Assembly: GCA_046730475.1 (NCBI GenBank)
Contig: JBKPIY010000075.1
Location: 1 to 40,469 of the forward strand
From: JBKPIY01 sp046730475
GTDB taxonomy: Bacteria; Actinomycetota; Thermoleophilia; Solirubrobacterales; 70-9
DNA length: 40,469 bases
Reading direction: 5' to 3'
The notes below the pieces were generated by a model that saw only the letters and a list, made by a program, of their open reading frames with translations, had not been told where the DNA came from and ran no database searches. The translations under genes were made by a program, and so were the position numbers. The first letter of the stretch is position 1. Each line of letters begins with the position of its first letter. Below, in pieces: positions 31,972 to 39,281 of the stretch.

Positions 31972-33045
31972 ATGTCCAGATCTGCCGATTACCCGGGTAT
32001 GACGATAGTGGACGCATCTCGCGCCGGCCAGGCACGGGGCGACGGCCGCGGCCGGGTCCTCGCCGCCGCCTTCGACGAGGCCGATCACCTTCCCGCACTC
32101 GATGACGCCGGCGAGCGCGCCCTCGAGCTGGTCGCCCGCGGGGCGCCGCCGCACGACGTCGCCGCCGTCGTCGAGGGTGACGTCGGCCTCACCGTCGCGG
32201 TGATCCGGGCGGCCGGGCAGCTTCCCGGCGGCGGGCGGATCCGCAGCGCCGCCGGAGCGGTCGAGAGCCTCGGCCCCGGGGCGATGGAGGCGGTGCTGAG
32301 GGCGACCCCCACCTACGACTCCCTCGGCGCCGATGGGCGCGACGCGGCCGGCACCAACCGCTTCCATCTTCACGCCCTCGCCGTCCAGCGCGCCGCCGAC
32401 CGGATCGCCGAGAACACCGGCACCGAGGGGCGCGACGAGCTGGCGCTCGCTGCCATCCTCCACGACATCGGTCGCCCGGTGCTGGTTCGCCTGCATCCGG
32501 GCTACGCCGAGCGCTTCGACCCTCGCGGCGCCACCGCCGACGAGCGCCACGCCGCCGAGCGTCGCGAGCTCGGGATCGACCACGCCCTGGTGGGCGGCGT
32601 CCTCGCGAGGCGCTGGGGTCTGCACGCGCGGATCGCGGAAGCAATCGAGCGCCACCACTCCCCCGAGGCCGAGGGCAGCGCCGCCACCCTCCGCACCGCC
32701 GACATGATCGCCGCCCTGCTGGAGGATGCCCCGGTCAACCCGGACGCGCTGCGCCAGGCCGCCGAGCGCTGCGAACTCGGTGAGGCCGGCATTCGGCGGG
32801 TTCTCTATGAGCTTCCCCGGGGCGAGGGCCCCCGACGCAAGGCGGGCGGGCCGTGCCCGCTGTCGGGCCGCGAGCTCGAGGTGCTGCGGCGCCTCGCCGA
32901 AGGCAAGGTCTACAAGCAGATCGCGGCCGAGCTCGGCCTGTCCGCGAGCACCGTCCGGAGCCATCTCCACAACGTCTACGGCAAGCTCGGGGCCCTGGAT
33001 CGCGCTCAGGCCGTCCTGATGGCGACCGATCACGGCTGGATCTAG
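31972..33045 (+). CDS. HDOD/HD-domain protein with C-terminal LuxR-type HTH
   Basis: 357 residues. An HDOD-like region spans about 35-290 and retains a full HD metal set: H134, H164-D165 (AAILHDIG), H204, H228-H229 and D244 (RTADMI). Many HDOD proteins have lost these, so this one may be an active phosphohydrolase. A short basic linker leads to a LuxR/GerE HTH (about 296-350; LSGRELEVLRRLAEG and STVRSHLHNVYGKLG). The fusion suggests a one-component regulator whose DNA binding is controlled by the HD domain. The start is uncertain: ATG 31972 or ATG 31999. It follows gltX by 27 nt. Confidence 0.85.
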   Translation: MSRSADYPGMTIVDASRAGQARGDGRGRVLAAAFDEADHLPALDDAGERALELVARGAPPHDVAAVVEGDVGLTVAVIRAAGQLPGGGRIRSAAGAVESLGPGAMEAVLRATPTYDSLGADGRDAAGTNRFHLHALAVQRAADRIAENTGTEGRDELALAAILHDIGRPVLVRLHPGYAERFDPRGATADERHAAERRELGIDHALVGGVLARRWGLHARIAEAIERHHSPEAEGSAATLRTADMIAALLEDAPVNPDALRQAAERCELGEAGIRRVLYELPRGEGPRRKAGGPCPLSGRELEVLRRLAEGKVYKQIAAELGLSASTVRSHLHNVYGKLGALDRAQAVLMATDHGWI

Positions 33046-33061
33046 TGGTTGGACCCGATCG

Positions 33062-33499
33062 CTAGCCCGGCTCCCGCGGCAGGGGGTCGGGGGCATCGGA
33101 GCCGAGGGGCTCCAGGCTCCCCCGCCCGGCGCCGCGCCGCCTGGTCGGGCGCCGCCTGATCAGCAGCAGCGCCAACGCGATCCCGACCGAGTCGACGAGC
33201 ACGTCAAGCGGGGTCCCGTGGCGCCCCCGGACGAAGCCCTGGTGGTACTCGTCGGTGCAGGCATAGGCGAGCGCTATCACCGCCGCGACCAGGAGCGGCC
33301 GGCGGCCGACCCCCGCCAGCGCCCACGCCCACAGCGCCGCCAGTGCCGCGTAGCCGCTCACGTGGCCGAGCTTCCGGAGCGAGACCTCCCACCACGGCAT
33401 CTCGGCACCGGCAGGCTGCGAGGAGAGGGAGAAGATAACCACCATCAGGGCGAGCGGAGCGAGCGCGCGGAGCAGCGCCCGGCGGCTGGAAGGGCTCAT
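33062..33499 (-). CDS. VanZ-family membrane protein
   Basis: A 145-residue protein with about four membrane helices and the VanZ signature: a first helix followed by LRKLGHVSGYAALAAL, then LAYACTDEYHQGFVRGRHGTP, then DVLVDSVGIALALLL. VanZ-like proteins are linked to teicoplanin tolerance in one well-studied case, but most have unknown roles in envelope biology. The tail is Arg/Pro-rich. No Shine-Dalgarno is visible. It is divergent from the Rrf2 gene. Confidence 0.85.
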   Translation of the reverse strand: MSPSSRRALLRALAPLALMVVIFSLSSQPAGAEMPWWEVSLRKLGHVSGYAALAALWAWALAGVGRRPLLVAAVIALAYACTDEYHQGFVRGRHGTPLDVLVDSVGIALALLLIRRRPTRRRGAGRGSLEPLGSDAPDPLPREPG

Positions 33500-33532
33500 C
33501 GGCGGTCCGCCCCGCCTGTTACAAGGGTGCTC

Positions 33533-33931
33533 GTGATCTCGGTCACCTCGAAGTCACGTTACGCGGTGGTGGCGCTCGCGGAGCTGGCGCGCTCGGGAGC
33601 CGGCCCGGTCCCGATCGGCCAGGTCGCCGCGCGTCGCGGGATCCCGGTCCAGTTCTTGGAGCAGCTGTTCTCGACCCTGCGCCGCGCCGGCATCCTCGTC
33701 AGCCACCGCGGGGCCAAGGGCGGCTACACGCTCGCCCGCCCCGCCGACGAGATCACCGTGCTCGAGGTCGTCCAGGCGCTCGACGGCGTCGTCGGCGCCG
33801 AGGGCAAGGAGGCGGGAGGCATCTGGGCGGACGGCGTCGAGGCCCTCCGCTCGATCTTCCGCCAGTCGACCATCGCCGACGTCGCCCGCCGCCAGTCCGA
33901 GGAGGCCGGCGCGGGGATGTACCACATCTAG
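33533..33931 (+). CDS. Rrf2-family transcriptional regulator without cysteines
   Basis: A 132-residue winged-helix regulator with the Rrf2 start VTSKSRYAVVALAELA, the recognition helix region GIPVQFLEQLFSTLRRAGIL, and the wing GAKGGYTLARPADEI. IscR, NsrR and CymR relatives sense via Fe-S or other signals; no cysteine is present here, so an Fe-S cluster bound by Cys ligands is excluded. The GTG at 33533 with AAGGG 5-6 nt upstream gives the family N-terminus; a GTG two codons earlier is possible. Confidence 0.88.
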   Translation: MISVTSKSRYAVVALAELARSGAGPVPIGQVAARRGIPVQFLEQLFSTLRRAGILVSHRGAKGGYTLARPADEITVLEVVQALDGVVGAEGKEAGGIWADGVEALRSIFRQSTIADVARRQSEEAGAGMYHI

Positions 33932-34355
33932 ACCCCGGTGCTTCAACAAGCGAAGCATCGCTTGAACAAGCGGATTATCTGCCGCTAGAGACCGCTTCCG
34001 ACCGCACCAGCTGGGTGCCGACAGGGGCGCAGCCCGGCGATCGGAGGCGCGATCGAGTAGCCCGCGCACGCCCGGTAGCCGCCGGGGTTTCAGCAGCCGC
34101 GACAAGCCCCGCGGGTGCCCTGGACCGGTAGATGCGAGATCAGGCAGATCGAATGATGAGGCGTCGCGGCCAGAGGTCGGATTCGGTCGGCCAGCTCGGA
34201 CAGCGAAGGCGCGATACCCGGCCCGTCGGCCGTAGGGGAGCGGAGAGCGAGGCGGAGTAGTCCACCACCTCACGCGGCGGGCGGTCGTCCATCCGAATCA
34301 CGTCCCGGTAAGGGCAGCTACGCCCTGCCGGCACACCCGCAAGGAGAACGGGAGC
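33932..34355 (+). other. Gene-free stretch, 424 bp, at the border of the accessory region
   Basis: No convincing ORF, tRNA or other RNA gene was found. The left end holds the 20-bp direct repeat described separately. A small hairpin, AGGGC/GCCCT, lies near 34312-34327, shortly before the Shine-Dalgarno of the next gene. Confidence 0.5.
33940..33979 (+). repeat. Two 20-bp direct repeats in tandem
   Basis: Units at 33940-33959 and 33960-33979 share 16 of 20 bases, starting GCTT(C/G)AACAAGCG. CAAGCG/CGCTTG is also an inverted repeat across the junction. It starts 9 nt after the Rrf2 stop. A period of two helical turns suits cooperative repressor binding; a recombination site is another possibility. 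Confidence 0.55.
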
Positions 34356-34640
34356 ATGAGCTACAAGTCGAGAGAGAAGAAGCGCCGAGCCCGACTCGCC
34401 CAGGCGAGCGGCCGGCGAGAGCAGAGGGCGAAGTTCGCCGATCGCCACTACCTGACGATCGTCAGTCGCTGCTGCAACAGATGCGGCGGCTCGCTTCGTG
34501 AGGGCGCGGAGTGCGTCTACCGACATACCCCGCGGGAGATCCTCTGCGTGCAGTGCGCTGATCTCGAGCAGATCTACTATCGGCCGTCGATGCGATGGGA
34601 GCGGCTGCAGCGCCCACGCAAGTCGAACCGCGCGGCATGA
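34356..34640 (+). CDS. Small zinc-ribbon-like protein, 94 aa
   Basis: It has a basic N-terminus (SYKSREKKRRARLAQASGRRE) and a four-cysteine knuckle pair: CCNRCG (about 39-44) and LCVQC (about 64-68), as in small zinc ribbons of mobile elements. AAGGAG lies 9 nt before the ATG. The end overlaps the next gene (ATGA). The first of three overlapping small genes. No family is recognised. Confidence 0.65.
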   Translation: MSYKSREKKRRARLAQASGRREQRAKFADRHYLTIVSRCCNRCGGSLREGAECVYRHTPREILCVQCADLEQIYYRPSMRWERLQRPRKSNRAA

Positions 34641-34840
34641 CGACCGCCGACGTCACCAGCAGAATGAACGCAACGATGGTCGCCGTCCCGATCGCCGACG
34701 CCGCGCAGATGAAGCGGATGACCGAGTTCGCCACCGACGTGCTCGAGCTCGCCGACCAGCGGGCCGACCTCGAGCTGCGCGAGCTGATCGACGGACTGCA
34801 CGCCGACCTGCTCGCGCTGAGGAGAGACGACGATGAATGA
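34637..34840 (+). CDS. Small acidic helical protein, 67 aa
   Basis: It starts ATGA over the stop of the zinc-ribbon gene, giving MTTADVTSRMNATMVAVPIA and ending LHADLLALRRDDDE. Predicted to be helical and soluble, with acidic heptad-like Leu spacing in the second half. The reading frame after its TGA stays protein-like for about 50 codons (see the next gene). No family is recognised. Confidence 0.55.
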   Translation: MTTADVTSRMNATMVAVPIADAAQMKRMTEFATDVLELADQRADLELRELIDGLHADLLALRRDDDE

Positions 34841-35147
34841 CCCGACGCCGACCGCCTCGAGCTCCTCGACCGGATCGCCGATCGCGTTCCCGAGCTCGAC
34901 CTCGAGCAGCACTCGGTCGAGTGGACGACGCTCGAGGATGGCCACGAAGCTCTGCTCGTCGATGGCGGCGGGATCGACGGCGGCAAGGGCAGCTTTCTTG
35001 GCCAATGCCGGCGAGGACGTCCACGTGGTCGGATCGGTCGCTCCGCTCATCGACGGATACGTCGGCTGCATTGAGATCAAGCCGGATGGCAGCCGGGTGC
35101 TGGCTCGGGTGATGCCCGACCCGTTGGCGCAGCAGAAGCCGGACTAG
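34833..35147 (+). pseudogene. Small gene with two compensating frameshifts
   Basis: ATG 34833 has GGAGAG 7 nt upstream and overlaps the previous gene by 8 nt. As written, residues 5-53 are an implausible Ser/Thr/Arg-rich stretch. Frame +3 from about 34844 to 35000 instead reads DADRLELLDRIADRVPELD and onward to GGGIDGGKGSFLG, a normal acidic helical protein, and the first frame becomes protein-like again at ANAGEDVHVVGSVAPLIDGY. One C missing in the CCC at 34841-34843 and one extra base near 34985-35001 would restore a single gene of about 104 residues. It is either a sequencing error or a decayed gene. Confidence 0.55.
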
Positions 35148-35194
35148 TGCCGGATGGGCCTCGCCCCCTTGCGGCCCTCGCGAGTTACCTCAGC

Positions 35195-35473
35195 TCATAG
35201 GCAGCGAAGCTCCGACGCAACCTGGCCCTGGGCCCCCGTAGAAACACCGGGGTTCGCGGCGGACGCCGCCCCGTCGACGGGGTTGTCGCCGCCCAGGGAC
35301 TCGACGATCTCCGTCGCGTTGATGCCGCCAAACCGGGCAGGTTGCCCGATCGTTTGCGGGTTGCCGGAGCAGTCGTCTCCGGGCGAGAACGGATCGTTGT
35401 TAGCCATGGCCGGGGCCGGAACGGCAAGCAGTCCGGCGATCAACCCAGCAACCGCGATGTGGTGGCGCTTCAT
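35195..35473 (-). CDS. Secreted small protein, 92 aa
   Basis: It has a clear signal peptide, MKRHHIAVAGLIAGLLAVPA, with predicted cleavage after AMA (about residue 23). The mature part of about 69 residues starts NNDPFSPGDDCSGNP and has two cysteines (about 35 and 91), which could form one disulfide. GGGAGGA lies 4 nt before the ATG, a strong signal. The function is unknown. Confidence 0.75.
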   Translation of the reverse strand: MKRHHIAVAGLIAGLLAVPAPAMANNDPFSPGDDCSGNPQTIGQPARFGGINATEIVESLGGDNPVDGAASAANPGVSTGAQGQVASELRCL

Positions 35474-35634
35474 GACGTCCTCCCTTCGTGGTGGAACAGA
35501 GCACCCCCTGTTCGGACGATCGTACCGCTCTGCTGGCCAGGTCTTGTTGCGGAACGGCGGGCCTTTTTAGAGCAGACGTCAACGCTCACTGTGCCACTGA
35601 CCGGCGCGCGCCAACGCGAGATACTGCGCGGGCG

Positions 35635-36040
35635 ATGTCGGAGGAGAACGTGGACATCTTTCCCCGCCACGTAGCTGCGTTCAACGACGGCGATCTCGAT
35701 GCGATGGCGGATCTGATCACCGAAGACTTCGAGTTCATTCCGTACTTGGCTGCGGTGGTGGAGAAGACGACCACCTACCGCGGGCTAGACGGGCTCCGCC
35801 AGTACCGGGAAGACGCTGACGCGGCATGGGAGGACATTCAGGCGCGAGTTGACGAGATCCGGGACCTTGGGATCGCGTAATCGCCTTCGGGGAGATACGT
35901 GGACGCGGCAAGGGCAGCGGCCTCGAGGCCCGGGTTCCGCTGGCATGGGTGGCGGACTTCCGCCATGGGAAGTGCAGCCGACTTCAGAGCTATGGGAACG
36001 CGACCGACGCCCTCGAAGCCGCCGTGGGCTGTCGGACTAA
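35635..36040 (+). pseudogene. SnoaL-like (NTF2-fold) gene, frameshifted copy 1 of 3
   Basis: ATG 35635 opens MSEENVDIFPRHVAAFNDGD and reads 81 residues to a TAA at 35878, much shorter than the about 130 of its neighbours. After CTTGGG at 35866-35871 the +2 frame continues the family: GDRVIAFGEIRGRGKGSGLE, then ADFRHGKCSRLQSYGNATDA. One missing G in that run explains it. A second phase change near 36024 (a TG insertion compared with copies 2 and 3) would restore the TAA at 36038. The fold is the small cone-shaped NTF2-like barrel; the substrate is unknown. Confidence 0.7.
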
Positions 36041-36044
36041 GGCG

Positions 36045-36473
36045 ATGTCGCAGGGGAACGTGGAGCTGGTTCGGAACCTGTACGCGGAGTGGGATTTTCA
36101 GGTCGTCGGGAAGTCCTTGCGTGGTCGGCTCGATCGCTTGTTCCGTGAGTATCTGGACGAGCACTTCGAGTTCCGCCTGCCACCGGACTACCCAGAGGGC
36201 GAGCTGGTCTTCCGGGGCCGGAATGGAATGGAGCAGTCCATCGCCTTGCTCCATGACACCTGGGCCGAATGGCGGTTCGAGCCCGAGCGCTTTCTTGACG
36301 CCGGAGACCGAGTGGTCGTGTTCATTCGCATCGTGGGCAGGGGTGGGGCGAGCGGGGTGCCGATCGAACTGGAGACCACGCATGTCTTGACGATTCACGC
36401 CGGTCGAATCGCATCCATGCAGGTGTACCGGAACCGTTCGGAAGCCCTCGAAGCCGCCGGGCTGCGGGAGTAG
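36045..36473 (+). CDS. SnoaL-like (NTF2-fold) protein, copy 2
   Basis: 142 residues, with MSQGNVELVRNLYAEWDF at the start and AGDRVVVFIRIVGRG and IASMQVYRNRSEALEAAGLRE at the end. SnoaL-like proteins are small polyketide-cyclase-like or ligand-binding proteins; many actinobacterial paralogues have no known function. The frame is open upstream into the broken first copy, so as the sequence stands a longer read-through form exists. The stop is followed 3 nt later by the third copy. Confidence 0.82.
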   Translation: MSQGNVELVRNLYAEWDFQVVGKSLRGRLDRLFREYLDEHFEFRLPPDYPEGELVFRGRNGMEQSIALLHDTWAEWRFEPERFLDAGDRVVVFIRIVGRGGASGVPIELETTHVLTIHAGRIASMQVYRNRSEALEAAGLRE

Positions 36474-36476
36474 ACG

Positions 36477-36869
36477 ATGTCGGAGCAGAACGTCGACTTC
36501 GTGCGGCAGGCCTTCGACGCCCTCAACGCACGGGACAGGGAGCGTCTTCTGAGCATGGCCGACCCTGAGATCGAGTACCGCTCGCCCCTCGAACAGAAGA
36601 CGTACCGGGGTCTTGACGGGATGGTGCGATGGAGGGAAGACGTGGCTGCCGCGCTTGAGGACTTCCACTTCGAGGACATCCGGTTCCTCGATGCAGGCGG
36701 GGATCGCGTGGTCGCCCTCTATCGAATCGTTGGGCGAGGCGCGGGAAGCGGGGTTCCCGTCAGCCGGGACGTCGGCGCAATCTGGCAGCTTCGGAATGGC
36801 AAGGTCCTCAAAGTCGAGATCTTCTGGGATCAGCGGCAGGCCCTCGAAGCCGCCGGGTTGCGGGAGTAG
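36477..36869 (+). CDS. SnoaL-like (NTF2-fold) protein, copy 3
   Basis: 130 residues, intact: MSEQNVDFVRQAFDALNARD, then the conserved KTYRGLDGMVRWREDV, GGDRVVALYRIVGRGAGSG and WDQRQALEAAGLRE. It shares the 15-nt string GCCCTCGAAGCCGCC near its end with copies 1 and 2, evidence for tandem duplication. It begins 3 nt after copy 2. Confidence 0.85.
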   Translation: MSEQNVDFVRQAFDALNARDRERLLSMADPEIEYRSPLEQKTYRGLDGMVRWREDVAAALEDFHFEDIRFLDAGGDRVVALYRIVGRGAGSGVPVSRDVGAIWQLRNGKVLKVEIFWDQRQALEAAGLRE

Positions 36870-36892
36870 TCGGCCCGGACGGGGCCGCCGTA

Positions 36893-37150
36893 TCAGCGCC
36901 AACCCCGGTTGCAGCGGGCGCAGGCGGGCCGGAGGTTGGCCAGGGAATCGTCTCCACCGGGGGCGATCGGGACCAGATGGTCGACATCGGTGGCAGGCTC
37001 CCCGCAATGGGCGCAGACGCGGCCGTAGCGGGCGAAGACCTGCTCCCTGATCGTCCGCCAGCGTCTACCCCGCGATCGAGGCAGCGTGCACGCGGGACAT
37101 CGGCTCCCGGACTCGATCAGCCGACCGCAGCCGAGGCAGGAACGAAGCAT
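36893..37150 (-). CDS. HNH endonuclease, phage type
   Basis: 85 residues: an N-terminal zinc knuckle (CLGCG and CPAC) then the HNH finger, VCAHCGEPATDVDHLVPIAP, then SLANLRPACARCNRGW. The two CxxC pairs of the finger and the DH-N core are present. Such HNH proteins assist terminase in packaging of many phages. The ATG overlaps the terminase stop by one base; the order terminase then HNH is the reverse of the usual one. The C-terminus stops right after the last motif. Confidence 0.85.
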   Translation of the reverse strand: MLRSCLGCGRLIESGSRCPACTLPRSRGRRWRTIREQVFARYGRVCAHCGEPATDVDHLVPIAPGGDDSLANLRPACARCNRGWR

Positions 37151-38157
37151 CAGAGCCAGCCGATCAGCCGCACCGGCTCGGGCCGATTCTCGGCCCGGTC
37201 AACGGCCATCGCCAGCGCGATCACGGCGTCGATCCGGTTCGACGTGTGCCGCCCGGCGGCGTGGGCGATCCGAGCGCCCCGCTGGGTCTGCTTGGCAACG
37301 GCCGCTGCGGCGTGGGCATCGAGCACGGGGTCGCCGAGGTGGCGCAGACGGCGTTCGAGGATCGCAGCCGACAGCCGCTCCGAGGCTGGCACGAGCCGCG
37401 AGTCGTGCTGCGGAAACTGCACCATCCGCAGGCTGGCCCTCGAAAGGTCGAGCGCCTGTGCACCGAAGCGCCACGGGTCGAAGGCGGCCTCCACGATCGT
37501 GTACCTCTCCGCGAGCTCCCGCAGCGCCGCCTCGGCGTAGATGACGGCCTCCTCGCCCTCCCAGGTCTGGACACCCACTCGCAGGTCCTCCGTCACCCAG
37601 ACGAGCGCCGTGGCGGCCCTGGAGCCGCCCACGTCGAGCCCGCAGAACACCCGCTCGCCGTCCTCGATCTCGTACTCGGCCCGGCACTTCTGCCACGCCC
37701 CGGCCGGCAGCCAGGCCGACTCACCGCTGACCGCGTGCTGATTCATGAAGAACCGGCGGAAGCTCGACTCCAGCACCGCGTCGCGCTTCTTCCGCAGGAC
37801 GTCCCAGGTGCGCCAGCTCGCCGGGTTCGCGGCCAGGATGCGGCGCCGGTCGGAGAGCTTCGTCTCCTCGGGGCAGCTCCACTCCAGCAGGTGGAGGTCC
37901 GGTCCCCTCGCCTCGACCACGGCTCCTCGAGGCCGTGCTCCTGGTAGAGCGAGTGCCCGGGCTCGCAGCCGACCGAGCGGACTATCGGCCGAGGGCGCGG
38001 CGGTCGAGATGATCCGCAGCTTCGCGCCCTCCACCTTCAAGCTGCCGTGCATCGCCACGTACGCGGACTCGTCGGTCGCGGTGTGCATCTCGTCGATCAC
38101 GCCGAGGGTGCTGTCCAACCCCTGCGACGCCGCCGCCTCGCCGCCGCCGCCGACCAA
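37150..38157 (-). pseudogene. Phage terminase large subunit, missing the N-terminal ATPase part
   Basis: 335 residues as an open frame from a TTG. It begins just before the Walker B segment (GVIDEMH, D22-E23) and has no Walker A or upstream ATPase core, so about half of the ATPase domain is lost. The nuclease domain is complete, with acidic residues D175 (FCGLDVGGS), D227 (AAFDPWR) and D310 (SNRIDAVIALAMA). A stop lies five codons upstream of the TTG. No portal, capsid or integrase gene is in the window, so this is a phage remnant, not a prophage. Confidence 0.85.
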
Positions 38158-38216
38158 TGCTTTACGGGTTCACCACGATCCCGATGTGCCCCTACGGTAT
38201 CGGCTGGGCCGGACCC

Positions 38217-39179
38217 CTACTGGACCTGCTTGTCCTTGCCGGGGCCGCCGACGAGCTTGTCCCTGCCGGGGCCGCCGACGAGCTTGTCCTTGCCTGCACC
38301 GCCCTTCAGGGTGTCCTTGCCCGCCCCGCCGAACAGCTTGTCGTTGCCCTTGCCGCCGTTCAGCGTGTCCTTGCCCTTGCCGCCGCAGATCAGGTCGTTG
38401 CCCGCGAGACCGGAGAGCTTGTCGTTTCCGCCCAGGCCAGCGATCACGTCCTTGCCGGATGTGCCCTTGCGCACATCGGAGCCGTTGGTGCCGACGATGG
38501 TCGCTTTCTTGCCCTTGCAGGTCGGAGCGGCACCGCCAGGGGCAGGGCACGGTCCCTGGGTGCTGGCGTCGGTCGGGCATTGGTCCTGGGTCTCGTCGCC
38601 GAAGCCGTCCTTGTCCGCGTCGGCTTCGAGGACGGCGGAGACGTTGACGAGGGTACCGGGCACTGGGAGGCCAGTAACGCTCCTCGTCTCGCCGGGAGCG
38701 GGATCACCGCCGGACAGCAAAATGGTCGTGTCTCCGGACAGGCCGCCGTATGTGCCCCCCGCGTTCTCCGCTCGCAGCCCCAGTATTTCGCCGCCACTGA
38801 CCGGAACCCGAGTCGCAAAGAAGTTCACGATGCCAGCGGTGAAGCTCTCGAGGTCGCTCCTGCCGACGAGGTTGAAGTCATTCATGCCCACCTGCCTCCA
38901 AAGCTGAAGCCGCCCGCTCCCCGCGCTCCCGTCCTCGGCCGTGCCCCTGTGCGACCAGCTGGTGATCACGCCACCGGGGGGCGGCACCGTGTAGGGAATC
39001 GTGGCGGTCTGGAGCTGCGCGAAATTTCCTGACGGCGAGAGGAGGGGATCCGGCGGTGAAACCTGTCCCAGCTGGGTGCTGGCACCCGCCTTGCTCGGCA
39101 GCGCCCACGGCAGGATCACAAGCGCAGCCGCCGCGAGGCTCAACCCCACGAGGCGCGAGAGACGGTCGATCTGGTTCAT
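38217..39179 (-). CDS. Secreted protein with C-terminal RTX-type calcium-binding repeats
   Basis: 320 residues. A signal peptide (LVGLSLAAAALVILPWALPS, cleavage near KAGA) is followed by a beta-rich domain of unknown family (about 40-205), a calcium-loop linker (DADKDGFGD, thrombospondin-3-like), a cysteine pair region, and nine nonapeptide repeats of the type GGxGxDxLx. The last repeats read GPGRDKLVG and GPGKDKQVQ and lack the usual C-terminal secretion signal. GGGAGGA 4 nt before the ATG at 39179 fixes the start; the frame is open further up. The gene ends 59 nt before the cut terminase. Confidence 0.85.
   Translation of the reverse strand: MNQIDRLSRLVGLSLAAAALVILPWALPSKAGASTQLGQVSPPDPLLSPSGNFAQLQTATIPYTVPPPGGVITSWSHRGTAEDGSAGSGRLQLWRQVGMNDFNLVGRSDLESFTAGIVNFFATRVPVSGGEILGLRAENAGGTYGGLSGDTTILLSGGDPAPGETRSVTGLPVPGTLVNVSAVLEADADKDGFGDETQDQCPTDASTQGPCPAPGGAAPTCKGKKATIVGTNGSDVRKGTSGKDVIAGLGGNDKLSGLAGNDLICGGKGKDTLNGGKGNDKLFGGAGKDTLKGGAGKDKLVGGPGRDKLVGGPGKDKQVQ
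38220..38462 (-). repeat. 27-bp tandem repeat coding for RTX nonapeptides
   Basis: Nine consecutive 27-nt units encode the GGxGxDxLx repeats. The two units nearest the 3' end of the gene are nearly identical in DNA (both hold GGGGCCGCCGACGAGCTTGT on the plus strand), suggesting recent unit duplication. Confidence 0.8.
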
Positions 39180-39281
39180 TGCTTCCTCCCTCGTGTACGA
39201 AGCCAAAGCTTTTCGCTCCCGGCAGTCCGCGCCATCGTATCCAGCACGGGTTTGCCCGCGGGGGAAACCACCCACCTCCCG

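Noticed and set aside
33932..34355. tRNA or other RNA gene in the gene-free stretch
   Set aside because: No cloverleaf arms, T-loop signature or conserved RNA core could be found.
34838..34840. Selenocysteine or programmed read-through at TGA
   Set aside because: The following frame is protein-like, but no SECIS-like hairpin is evident and a separate SD-ATG start overlaps; indels explain it more simply.
34577..35080. A 167-codon minus-strand frame
   Set aside because: Antisense to the small-gene cassette and without a start signal; the plus strand has SDs and overlapping ORFs.
35838..37007. A 389-codon minus-strand frame over the SnoaL genes
   Set aside because: Repeated HxxxRH-type segments mirror the SnoaL copies in antisense; the plus-strand family is clear.
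38220..38462. CRISPR-like repeat array
   Set aside because: 27-bp units are contiguous without spacers and encode RTX nonapeptides in frame.
36893..39179. A complete prophage
   Set aside because: Only terminase and HNH are present; no integrase, portal, capsid, tail or attachment site was found.
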